DNA of 64,000 nucleotides from Desulfobacula sp. (GTDB taxonomy: Bacteria; Desulfobacterota; Desulfobacteria; Desulfobacterales; Desulfobacteraceae), in contig NZ_JAQYWD010000021.1 in NCBI RefSeq assembly GCF_030145145.1, forward strand, positions 42,036 through 106,035. Reading direction: 5' to 3'. The translations under genes and the position numbers were made by a program. This document shows, piece after piece, positions 36,459-44,472 of this stretch (positions are counted from its first letter, which is position 1; every line of letters starts with the position of its first letter). Below the pieces are notes generated by a model, which saw nothing but the letters and a program-made list of their open reading frames with translations, ran no database searches and was not told where the DNA came from.

Positions 36459-37739
36459 ATGGATTTGAAAAAAAAGAAAAATCTAAATATTGCTGTTGTT
36501 GGATCCGGTATCTCGGGTATTTGTGCAGCATATCTCCTTCAGCACCGCCACCGGGTTTCTTTGTTTGAGAAAAACGACTATTTTGGCGGCCACACCCATA
36601 CGATTGTTATTCCAAGGGGTCCGGATAAAGGGACACCGGTGGACACCGGATTTATTGTCCTGAACCAGAGAACCTACCCTAATTTTATCGAATTATTAAA
36701 ACAGCTGGGGGTGGAAAAATGCCGTACCGAAATGTCATTCAGCTATTATTGTAAAGAAACCGGGCTTTACTATGCCAGCCGGAACCTGAATACCCTCTTT
36801 GCCCAACGATCGAATCTGTTTAAGCCCGGATATCTTCGATTTGTTTATGAAATGATCCAATTTTTACGGATATTGCGCAATGGGTATTTGAATAATCTTC
36901 TGGAAGATGTTCCCCTGTCCGAGTATGTGCGACAAAACAGACTGCATCGTGAAGTGGTCGACCAGTTTATCGTTCCCATGGCAGCGGCCATCTGGTCCGG
37001 GTCGGACTTTCAGATGGGCAAATTTCCGATCCGGACATTTGCTCAATTCTATGAAAACCACGGTCTTTTAGCGGTGAGCGGACATCCGCCATGGTACTAT
37101 GTTAAAGGCGGCAGTCACACCTATGTGCATGCCTTTTTAAAATCCTTCAACGGCCAAGCAAACACATCCGCCAGAATCGTCGCCATCACACGGACGGGAT
37201 CTCGACCAATGCTTCATTTTGAAAATCGCGAAGCGCAAGTCTTTGATGCCGTCATCATTGCCACCCATGCCGATCAGGCGCTGAAACTGCTGGAGACCCC
37301 CAGCAAAAAGGAAAAGCAACTATTGGGGGTTTGGACCTATTCCCGCAACAAAACCATTCTTCACACGGACAAAGGTGTGATGCCCCCGAACCCAAGAGCC
37401 TGGGCAAGCTGGAATTACACCCGGCATCGGCAATCAGATGCAACCTCTCCTGTCACAGTAAGCTATGATATGACAAGGCTGCAGAAACTTGAAACGCAAA
37501 CCCCTTATTTTGTGACACTCAACCCCAGAGAACCGATACCCGATGAACAGGTGATCAAAGCGCTTGATTACACCCATCCCCAATATTCGTTTAACGCGTT
37601 CAACTCCCAGAAAGATCTGCCCTCATTAAACCAAGGTCAGCATACGTTTTTTTGCGGCAGCTACTTTGGATACGGGTTTCATGAAGACGGCGTCAAATCC
37701 GCTCTTCAGGTGGGAGAAAAATTCGGGGTGGCGTTATGA
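36459..37739 (+). CDS. FAD-dependent amine-oxidase-family oxidoreductase (cfa-linked)
   Basis: 426 residues. The FAD-binding NIAVVGSGISGICAAYLLQH is at about 9-28, followed by LFEKNDYFGGHTHTI. Conserved landmarks DTGFIVLNQRTYPNF, SFSYYCKETGLYYASRNLN and a C-terminal FCGSYFGYGFHEDGVKSALQ define the group that travels with DUF1365 and cyclopropane-synthase-like genes. Its stop overlaps the next gene by four bases. Known clusters of this type act on unsaturated or cyclopropane/furan fatty acids in some proteobacteria. A desaturase-like or oxidase role on membrane acyl chains is therefore inferred. Confidence 0.85.
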   Translation: MDLKKKKNLNIAVVGSGISGICAAYLLQHRHRVSLFEKNDYFGGHTHTIVIPRGPDKGTPVDTGFIVLNQRTYPNFIELLKQLGVEKCRTEMSFSYYCKETGLYYASRNLNTLFAQRSNLFKPGYLRFVYEMIQFLRILRNGYLNNLLEDVPLSEYVRQNRLHREVVDQFIVPMAAAIWSGSDFQMGKFPIRTFAQFYENHGLLAVSGHPPWYYVKGGSHTYVHAFLKSFNGQANTSARIVAITRTGSRPMLHFENREAQVFDAVIIATHADQALKLLETPSKKEKQLLGVWTYSRNKTILHTDKGVMPPNPRAWASWNYTRHRQSDATSPVTVSYDMTRLQKLETQTPYFVTLNPREPIPDEQVIKALDYTHPQYSFNAFNSQKDLPSLNQGQHTFFCGSYFGYGFHEDGVKSALQVGEKFGVAL

Positions 37740-39697
37740 ATTCAAGCATTTACATCGGCACCATCGAACATCGCCGTCATGTGCCGGTGGACCACAAGCT
37801 TTCGTACCCGGTTTATATGTATGGGTTTGATCTGGATGACCTGCCCCGGCTCAATCGCAGGTATCCGTTTTTCGGATATAACCGGTTTGCCATCACCGCC
37901 ATCCATGACAAAGATTATCTGCATCCTGTCAACCTGCCGGTCAAGCAAAAAATCAACCACTTACTGGCCGATCACAACATAAGCGATCCGGTTGCATCGG
38001 TGATGATGATCACATCAGCCAGATATTTAAACTATGTGTTTAATCCGGTCAGTTTTCATTATTGCTTTTCACAAGACACAAAACTCATCGCCATAATTGC
38101 AGAAGTCAACAACACCTATGGCGAGCGTCACCCCTATGTATTGACTGGAAACTCCCGTTCTTCAAACCATTGGTTTGCAAGTTACAAGACGGCCAAAGTA
38201 TTTCATGTGTCTCCGTTCAACAAAATTGAAGGCAGTTACCATTTTTATTTTTCAGCGCCCCACGATCATTTGGAAATCCGGATCGAACTCATCCAAGAAG
38301 AAAAAAAAATTATGGAAGCAATATTGCGGGCCGATGCCATACCATTGACAGGGCGTAATCATCTAAAAACCGTGTTGAAGCATCCCTTTGCCCCCCATTT
38401 GAGTATCCCCAGAATCTATTCACATGCCTTCAAACTTTTTTTTCAGAAAAAATTGACCTTTAACGATAAACCGGTACCCAAAAGCGCAATGACAATGACC
38501 AAACAGACCCCTGGTTTTTTAGAAGCGATCAGCAGACGACTGATTCTGACTGCGTTAAAAAAGATTGAAAAAGGATGCCTGCACGTAACGTTACCCGATC
38601 AATGGACACTGATATTGGGGCATAAAAACAGTTCGCAAACCGCCACTATTCAGGTCAAGGATTTTCATTTTTTCCCCAGAATCGTTTTTGACGGCGAAAT
38701 CGGATTTGGAGAAGCCTACATGGCAGGAGAATGGGAAACCCCTGATCTTGTAGGTGTATTGAAGTTGCTAATCGATAACAGGGATCCATTATCAGACGGC
38801 AACCCGATGCCCTCCATTCTAACCCGAATCCAGGAGAAACTGGCCCATGACAGGTGCAAAAACACCGTTCAAAACACCCCGGGAAATATTGCAGCGCACT
38901 ATGACCTGAGCAATACCATGTATACCCTTTTTCTGGATCACCACATGATTTATTCGTGCGGTCTTTTTCTTGACCCGGTAGACACACTGGCGGATGCCCA
39001 GGCAAATAAAATGCAACGGATTCTCGATCAGGCAGAGGTCCGTTCAGACCACCATTTACTTGAAATCGGCTGCGGCTGGGGCGGATTTGCTGTATTTGCC
39101 GTTAAACACACCGGGTGCAGGGTCACGGGCATCACCGTATCCAAAGCCCAGTATGACCGGGCATGTCAACGGGTAAAACAAGAGGGGCTTGGGGACAAGA
39201 TCACCATTTTGCTCCAGGACTATCGTCATGCGGCAGGGACCTATGATCGAATTGTTTCCATTGAAATGATCGAGGCAGTCGGGCCTCAATTTTTCAAACG
39301 ATATTTTAAGCAGTGCCAAACGCTTTTAAACCCTGGCGGCACCATGGTCTTCCAGGCCATCACCATTGCGGATGGCCGCTATGAAAGCTATTGCAAAGAA
39401 CGAGACTGGATACAAAAGCACATATTTCCGGGCGGCCATCTGCCGTGCCTGAAGATCCTCAATGAAACCATCTCCATTCATACGGATTTTACGGTCACGG
39501 ACATCTATCATATGGGACCCCATTATGCCACCACACTGGCTCTTTGGCGAAAACGGTTTGCGGCACACCAGGATGATATAAAACAGATGGGATTTGACAG
39601 GGAATTTTTCAGAAAATGGATCTATTATTTTTCGATATGTGAAGCTGGCTTTACGACATCCAGTATTGATGATATCCAGGTAACATTGCGGCGATAA
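37736..39697 (+). CDS. DUF1365 - cyclopropane fatty acid synthase fusion protein
   Basis: 653 residues, two families in one chain. Residues ~1-245 are DUF1365: IYIGTIEHRRHVPVDHKLSY, MITSARYLNYVFNPVSFHYC, SPFNKIEGSYHF. Residues ~265-653 are a CFA-type methyltransferase: FDGEIGFGEAYMAGEWETPD, HYDLSNTMYTLFLDHHMIYS, the SAM motif LEIGCGWGGFAVFAV and the active-site SIEMIEAVGPQFFKRYF. These are usually separate adjacent genes. It overlaps the FAD oxidoreductase gene by four bases, so the three activities are produced together. The frame is continuous through the junction (about 38480-38540), so this is not a frameshift artefact. Confidence 0.9.
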   Translation: MNSSIYIGTIEHRRHVPVDHKLSYPVYMYGFDLDDLPRLNRRYPFFGYNRFAITAIHDKDYLHPVNLPVKQKINHLLADHNISDPVASVMMITSARYLNYVFNPVSFHYCFSQDTKLIAIIAEVNNTYGERHPYVLTGNSRSSNHWFASYKTAKVFHVSPFNKIEGSYHFYFSAPHDHLEIRIELIQEEKKIMEAILRADAIPLTGRNHLKTVLKHPFAPHLSIPRIYSHAFKLFFQKKLTFNDKPVPKSAMTMTKQTPGFLEAISRRLILTALKKIEKGCLHVTLPDQWTLILGHKNSSQTATIQVKDFHFFPRIVFDGEIGFGEAYMAGEWETPDLVGVLKLLIDNRDPLSDGNPMPSILTRIQEKLAHDRCKNTVQNTPGNIAAHYDLSNTMYTLFLDHHMIYSCGLFLDPVDTLADAQANKMQRILDQAEVRSDHHLLEIGCGWGGFAVFAVKHTGCRVTGITVSKAQYDRACQRVKQEGLGDKITILLQDYRHAAGTYDRIVSIEMIEAVGPQFFKRYFKQCQTLLNPGGTMVFQAITIADGRYESYCKERDWIQKHIFPGGHLPCLKILNETISIHTDFTVTDIYHMGPHYATTLALWRKRFAAHQDDIKQMGFDREFFRKWIYYFSICEAGFTTSSIDDIQVTLRR

Positions 39698-39760
39698 ACC
39701 GAACGCTTCAGGGTCACGGATCCGTGCATCGAAAAGAGGATCGTTATGTTGCCATCAGAC

Positions 39761-41182
39761 CTAAAATCGGGCCGTTAGCCGGTTTAATTTCACCCACAAC
39801 GCCTGCCGTTCCTTTTCAGATTCAGTGGTTTTCGGGAAAACAATGGTTTCATGGGGCCGCCTGTCCAGCCAGAATTTCCCAGACCATTTCCCCGCTTCTT
39901 TTGATGCGGCAAGCCATACAATGGTATCAGCCCCCTGTTCAGGGGTTCTCAAGATCGAATGGACCAAGGAATGAAATCCCGGTAACGCCGTCTCTATACC
40001 CGGTGTATCCACCCATCCCGGGTGCATGGCGTTCACCGCCACCTTGGCCCGGCTCATTTGTTGTGCCCAGAGCTCGGTTAAAATTACAATTGCCCTTTTT
40101 GCCCTGGCATAGGCTTTTGTTCCATCATAGGGCTGCTGTGTGTTTTGAAGATCTTTGACATCAATTTTCTGGGTGTACATGCCGCCGGAGGAAACGTTGA
40201 TGATTCTGGCCCCGGACTTGGAAAACGAATCCTTTAACCGCTGGGTGAGGTAAAAAACACCTAGAAGGTCCGTGGCAAAGGTTCGTTCAAACCCTTCTGA
40301 CGTCTCGGTTCGATCGTTGAACAGGGCACCGGCATTATTGATCAGGACATCTATGCGTTTTTTCCGGTCTATCAAGTGTTTTGCCACCTGTTTGATGTCT
40401 GCCATCACACCCAGGTCTGCCAGCAAAAAATCCACATGGGAGTTGCCGGTCTGCGCAATGATCGCCTGACAAACTGTCACGGCTTTTTGTTCATTTCGGG
40501 CAATGATGGTTAAATCTGCCTTTTTTTCTGCCAGTTTTATTGCTGCAGCTCGTCCGATACCAGAGGTTCCACCGGTAATAACAACCTTTTTTCCGTAAAG
40601 TATTTCATCATTCTTTGCCCAGAACCGTCTGCTCATCAAATAACCCAGTTTGCTGAACATCAGCATTCCGAAAAAAAAAGTATGATCGGCCATATAATCG
40701 ACGATATTTGACCCAGAAGAAAACCAGGTGTTTTTTCGGGCAAAGCGGCTGCCATGATTTAATGTTTCCTTCAGCCCCAGTATGGCCTTTTTCCCTGATC
40801 GTTTCAAAGCAGGGGCAAAAAAATATTCCATGCGGTTAGACAACCCGGAAAATTGAATGTCTGCGCGGTAGTCGATTCTTGTCCCCACCGGGGTCTGGAC
40901 AAAAGCGATGGTATCAGTGGCTTTAAAGGATTCTCCTTTACCATTTAAAATCACCTTGGAATAAGGAGAATATTCTGAAATCACATAGGTCATCTTCGGA
41001 CGGAAAGGTCCAAATTTCAAGGTTAGGTCATAGATGGATCCAACCCGCGGGTTACCCAGCTGTTTCTTTACCGATGAAATCACTCCCGGGTCCCACTCCT
41101 GGATATTCTTAAAATCACTGGTATATTTGAAAACAGATGCCATGGTCTGGTTAACATCAATGGATTCTTTTAATACGATCAT
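39761..41182 (-). CDS. SRPBCC (polyketide cyclase-like) - short-chain dehydrogenase fusion
   Basis: 473 residues. N-terminal ~1-145: SRPBCC/START-like ligand-binding domain (VFKYTSDFKNIQEWDPGVIS, then a beta pattern ending near YFFAPALKR). Residues ~195-473: classical SDR with cofactor motif VVITGGTSGIGRAAA, the NNAG motif, NVSSGG with catalytic Ser, and YARAK (YxxxK) as active site. It is convergent with the FAD oxidoreductase/CFA pair. SDR genes accompany such lipid-modification clusters elsewhere, so a joint role on acyl or ketone intermediates is possible. An AGGTGA ribosome-binding site precedes the ATG. Confidence 0.85.
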   Translation of the reverse strand: MIVLKESIDVNQTMASVFKYTSDFKNIQEWDPGVISSVKKQLGNPRVGSIYDLTLKFGPFRPKMTYVISEYSPYSKVILNGKGESFKATDTIAFVQTPVGTRIDYRADIQFSGLSNRMEYFFAPALKRSGKKAILGLKETLNHGSRFARKNTWFSSGSNIVDYMADHTFFFGMLMFSKLGYLMSRRFWAKNDEILYGKKVVITGGTSGIGRAAAIKLAEKKADLTIIARNEQKAVTVCQAIIAQTGNSHVDFLLADLGVMADIKQVAKHLIDRKKRIDVLINNAGALFNDRTETSEGFERTFATDLLGVFYLTQRLKDSFSKSGARIINVSSGGMYTQKIDVKDLQNTQQPYDGTKAYARAKRAIVILTELWAQQMSRAKVAVNAMHPGWVDTPGIETALPGFHSLVHSILRTPEQGADTIVWLAASKEAGKWSGKFWLDRRPHETIVFPKTTESEKERQALWVKLNRLTARF

Positions 41183-41209
41183 GGAATCACCTGGGACAAA
41201 ATGTCCTTT

Positions 41210-41410
41210 TTAATAGATGTCATAATTTTTTTTCTTCATTTCTTCAAACCCTGCTCTATGCCGGTCTTCCATGCGTGCAATCGTTTCCAGAACATCCTTA
41301 TCTGCCTTCTCTGTCTGGAGCGCTGCTGCCCGCCGATAGAAGGCTGCACCATTTGCTTCGATTTGAACTGCCATTTCAAAAACTTCTTCCGCATTAAAAT
41401 CCTAGGCCAT
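41210..41410 (-). pseudogene. Rubrerythrin/ferritin-like gene remnant with a stop at codon 3
   Basis: The minus strand from the ATG at 41410 reads Met-Ala-stop-Asp-Phe-Asn, then AEEVFEMAVQIEANGAAFYR and MEDRHRAGFEEMKKKNYDIY before a TAA at 41212. The helix with Glu-x(6)-Tyr and the ExxH pattern are typical of the first half of a rubrerythrin-like diiron protein. A good GAGGAG ribosome-binding site still stands before the ATG, so the TAG at codon 3 looks like a late mutation. The second half of the four-helix bundle is missing. Restart at an internal ATG would give only a partial bundle. Confidence 0.75.
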
Positions 41411-41534
41411 TTATAAACTCCTCGTTTGTTTTTCTATTAAAATTCAATACGCAAGCGCTTTATCGTACAATGTCAAAGCTTCAATATCAATTCTTTATCG
41501 TGTTGCTTCCTTTTCTCCACTCTCTCTGATCAGG

Positions 41535-41918
41535 TTATCGATCGTTGTTTTCATCGCCCACAAGGGGACGTTCTCTGACGAGTTCAAAAAACACGAGGAA
41601 CCTGTCCTCAATCACTTGTTTCTCATATTTTCTGCGCTGGAGATGGACAATTTGATCTGCATTTTTTTCTTCTCTGACCATGCTCATATACAGCCGTTTG
41701 CCTTTATAGCCTGGGCCATCCGCTATAAACAGATAAACAGCGTGGGGATTAGACTCAAGATTTTTGTGAGACAACCGGTCCCGCATGATAAAGGCCAGTT
41801 TGTCACCGTCTATAAAATGAGGGCGAGAATAAATTGCTGCGTTAACATGACCATTCCCGTCTGCAGTTGACAATACCCCTTTACCTGGTGTTTGTTCAAA
41901 ATAATCTTTCAGTGTCAT
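41535..41918 (-). CDS. Pyridoxamine 5'-phosphate oxidase family protein
   Basis: 127 residues, a single split-barrel flavin-binding domain. Landmarks: GVLSTADGNGHVNAAIYSRP, LAFIMRDRLSHKNLESNPHA and VYLFIADGPGYKGKRLY, as in small PPOX proteins that bind FMN or F420-like cofactors. GAGGAAA is placed before the ATG. It lies beside the rubrerythrin remnant; both types occur in oxygen-stress contexts of anaerobes, so a redox-protective role is possible. The product is cytoplasmic; its substrate is unknown. Confidence 0.85.
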   Translation of the reverse strand: MTLKDYFEQTPGKGVLSTADGNGHVNAAIYSRPHFIDGDKLAFIMRDRLSHKNLESNPHAVYLFIADGPGYKGKRLYMSMVREEKNADQIVHLQRRKYEKQVIEDRFLVFFELVRERPLVGDENNDR

Positions 41919-42034
41919 AATTTATTTCCTCGTTAATCTGTTGTTTTGTACAATGATTGTTCACTGTTCCGTGTCTGTCGATAACATTTGATCAATTCTT
42001 TTCGCACCGCTTTTTTCAATGAAAATACCCACTG

Positions 42035-42068
42035 ACAAAAAAGGCCCCGCAAATATATTGGGGGCCTT
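42035..42068 (-). terminator. Rho-independent terminator after the 100-residue coiled-coil gene
   Basis: Minus-strand stem AAGGCCCC with matching GGGGCCTT (42041-42048 and 42061-42068) and a 12-base loop, followed by a run of T. It lies 40 bases after the stop of the gene at 42109. Confidence 0.85.
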
Positions 42069-42108
42069 CCATTCATTGACAATCATTTATAGGATGATTC
42101 TATGGTAC

Positions 42109-42411
42109 TTAGCCGCCTACATTACCAGGTTCAATGTCTTTCCATGCCCTGTCAACAGTGCTTCCAACTGTTCCAAAAAGGTCATCCAGTTCATTTTTCA
42201 AGGGGGACCAGTCAGAAGGGCATTCATTTTCCAACTGATTGACACGTACCTGTGCCGCAGTTACCTCTTGATCCAGCTGCCCTATTAATGGCAGGATCTT
42301 TTCTTTTTCAGCAGACCCATAAGTATCCGCTACCTTTTTCATTGCTTCTAATTTTTCTTTCCAAGCAGTAACTTCAGCCAGCATTGCTTTGCAATAATCT
42401 TTTACTTCCAT
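42109..42411 (-). CDS. Small helical/coiled-coil hypothetical protein
   Basis: 100 residues, almost entirely helix-forming with heptad-like spacing of Leu/Val/Met (YCKAMLAEVTAWKEKLEAMK and LIGQLDQEVTAAQVRVNQLE). It has one Cys near the start and one in the middle, and no signal or membrane segment. GAGGAG precedes the ATG, and a strong terminator follows, so this is a genuine monocistronic unit. The family resembles small stress-associated coiled-coil proteins found beside membrane or sRNA genes, but I cannot name it. Confidence 0.7.
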   Translation of the reverse strand: MEVKDYCKAMLAEVTAWKEKLEAMKKVADTYGSAEKEKILPLIGQLDQEVTAAQVRVNQLENECPSDWSPLKNELDDLFGTVGSTVDRAWKDIEPGNVGG

Positions 42412-42652
42412 GACGACTCCTCATAATTTGGTGTTGTTAAAAAAATTAAAACCAGTCCATAAATTTCGTTTTTTTTAGAGGTGTATTATCAACACATGCA
42501 TTTAGAACTTGTTCGGAATTGCCGGGAACGAAAAATATGATTTCAAATTACAATATACACAATTATCAACCACATGTAATCCCCTATTAATCTTTTCTTA
42601 CTAAATCAACATATCAAACCAATCTATAACAGTCACATGCGTATATTTATTG

Positions 42653-42793
42653 TCATCCGGCAACATCGATCCCTGGATCGCACCCGAGATGTTTATCTGG
42701 ATTTTCACATTCAAAGTTATTGTGGCGGGTATCTTCATGTCCTTCATTTCTTTCTTTATCACTTTCAACATAGTCTTCAAATTTTTTAGTCAT
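42653..42793 (-). CDS. Very small acidic protein (46 residues)
   Basis: A short frame starting MTKKFEDYVESDKERNEGHE and ending LGCDPGIDVAG. It has a strong ribosome-binding site (GAGGTGG four bases before the ATG), is highly charged, and contains two Cys (CENPDKHLGC region) and three His. The opposite-strand frame over the same bases is hydrophobic, with no start support. It sits between the 100-residue helical protein and a PAS-LuxR regulator, all on the minus strand. Function unknown; the Cys/His content would allow metal binding. Confidence 0.55.
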   Translation of the reverse strand: MTKKFEDYVESDKERNEGHEDTRHNNFECENPDKHLGCDPGIDVAG

Positions 42794-42944
42794 TTTGCCA
42801 CCTCATATGTTTTTTTAGTTTTTAAACGTTTTCTTTAAGTCTCTGCCATTTCCTATTTTCATAACATAAGATATGGCCGTTATGTAATTTTACAATATGA
42901 GTGGAATGCGGGTTTAATGATAGCATAAAACTATCATTAATCTA

Positions 42945-43829
42945 TTAAAACATGGATAATAGAAATGATCGTAGATTGGCTTGTTTGTTTTTTAACCCCA
43001 GCTTATCACGCAGGTTTTTTCTGTGAAAGCTAATGGTAGCTTCGGAAACAAAAAGAATGTCAGCTATTTCTGATGTGGTTTTCCCATCCTTAACTAGAAA
43101 CGCAACCTGCATCTCTTGAGGGGTGAGCATAACACTGGCATTGGTCAGTGACTGCATTAACGGAGAAATAATATCATTCAAGTGATCATCCACGATATTG
43201 ACAAGGGTTCTATCCCTTTCACTAAGCTGCCCCTGTTTTAGCTTTTGAATATAGGGCATGACAAATGTTTTCACATTTGTTAAAAACTTTTTTTCCATTT
43301 CAGCTTTATCGCTTTCTCTCTGACGGATTAAAACCTTTAGAGCAATATTCGCTTCTTCAAGACTTTGGTTTTTGTCTTCGAGAATGTCCTGATGTTTTTT
43401 TAACGCCTCCTGGGCGAGTTTTAATTCAGTGATATTCTCATGGGAGATTATCACTCTTGGCGGGCCATCTTCTGCAATTAAAACAGCACGCATGTAAAAC
43501 CATGTGGGTCCTTCAGGTGACTGACATGGATAATCGTATACGAACTCATCTATCTTTTGCTCGATGACCTTCCGGATGCCTGAAGCAACCGCTATGGCGT
43601 CTTTAATGTCGTCACCAACTGCAGCCTCACATGTATACAGGTAGTTCATTTGTCTGAAATCTATATTTTCAGGCAGACCGTTGGAAACGGAAAAACTTTT
43701 CCAGGCAGCGTTTGTCTCAAGGATAAAGCCATCTTTATCAATTATAGCAATATGGGCTGATAGAGAATTAAACGTTTTGCGGAGCAGCTCGTCTGAAAAT
43801 ACAAATCGACCCTCACAATCTGAATCCAT
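42945..43829 (-). CDS. PAS domain - LuxR-type response regulator
   Basis: 294 residues. The PAS domain at about 15-140 starts TFNSLSAHIAIIDKDGFILE and ends with the PAC-like RVIISHENITELKLAQEALK. A coiled-coil linker of ~60 residues follows, then a LuxR HTH at the C-terminus: LTPQEMQVAFLVKDGKTTSE followed by IADILFVSEATISFHRKNLR. No receiver and no kinase domain, so it senses a ligand or redox cue directly. This architecture is frequent in Desulfobacterota. It lies upstream of the small acidic gene and could regulate it. Confidence 0.88.
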   Translation of the reverse strand: MDSDCEGRFVFSDELLRKTFNSLSAHIAIIDKDGFILETNAAWKSFSVSNGLPENIDFRQMNYLYTCEAAVGDDIKDAIAVASGIRKVIEQKIDEFVYDYPCQSPEGPTWFYMRAVLIAEDGPPRVIISHENITELKLAQEALKKHQDILEDKNQSLEEANIALKVLIRQRESDKAEMEKKFLTNVKTFVMPYIQKLKQGQLSERDRTLVNIVDDHLNDIISPLMQSLTNASVMLTPQEMQVAFLVKDGKTTSEIADILFVSEATISFHRKNLRDKLGLKNKQANLRSFLLSMF

Positions 43830-44472
43830 ACATAACCACCGAATTTAAGATTAAAATTTAATATCTCAACTTTCAAACTTTAGCTTTAATCGACCCCGTT
43901 TAAAAATGGCCAACTCCGAAAGTTAAGTTAATATCAATTTAACCTGAATTTTCTTTTTCTGTAAATACAAACCCGTCTTTAAATAAATAATAGCAAGTTA
44001 CAGCCGAGTATTCTTTGCTTGAAGATGGTGGAGTTAGAGTGACAAATCGCGGGTTCTCAAGTGAAAAAAATAAGTAAAATTAGGCAGTTGAGAAAAAATC
44101 AAAAGAACTCGGATTTGAGATACAAGATCTAATCTGGGTGAAACAGGAATAAGATGAGGAAAATATGCTAAAAAACATAGATAACCATTGGAAACTTACT
44201 TTACAGCAGTTCAAACCCTGAAAAATACTTTTCAAAATTAACATATGTAAATTTCTTATACTATTAACTGGATCATTCAAAATGCATAGGTACTGCATAT
44301 AAAACCGAATGAATGAACACTACGATGTTCTATTATACCACTGAATTCATTCAATTTAAGCTTGATTCAGGCAGGTACAAATAAGCATCGTTCAGGTAAA
44401 TTTACTAACACTTAAAAGCAAAGTTTTGCCCCTTAGTCATCATATTTGATGGGCCACCTAATGGTTCATATA
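43830..44472. other. Non-coding AT-rich region
   Basis: 643 bases between two co-directional sensor genes. Frames here are short and low in complexity; I see no domain, tRNA or clear repeat. It may contain the promoter of the PAS-LuxR gene and decayed sequence. Confidence 0.4.

Noticed and set aside
41201..41416. 71-codon plus-strand frame
   Set aside because: The minus strand of the same bases encodes a recognisable rubrerythrin-like helix, so the plus frame is a shadow.
42650..42838. 62-codon hydrophobic plus-strand frame considered as a small membrane protein
   Set aside because: No start signal, and it lies opposite a small minus-strand gene with a strong ribosome-binding site.
44100..44300. 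Possible decayed transposase or HATPase domain between the two sensor genes
   Set aside because: Short frames only, with no motif I could tie to either family.
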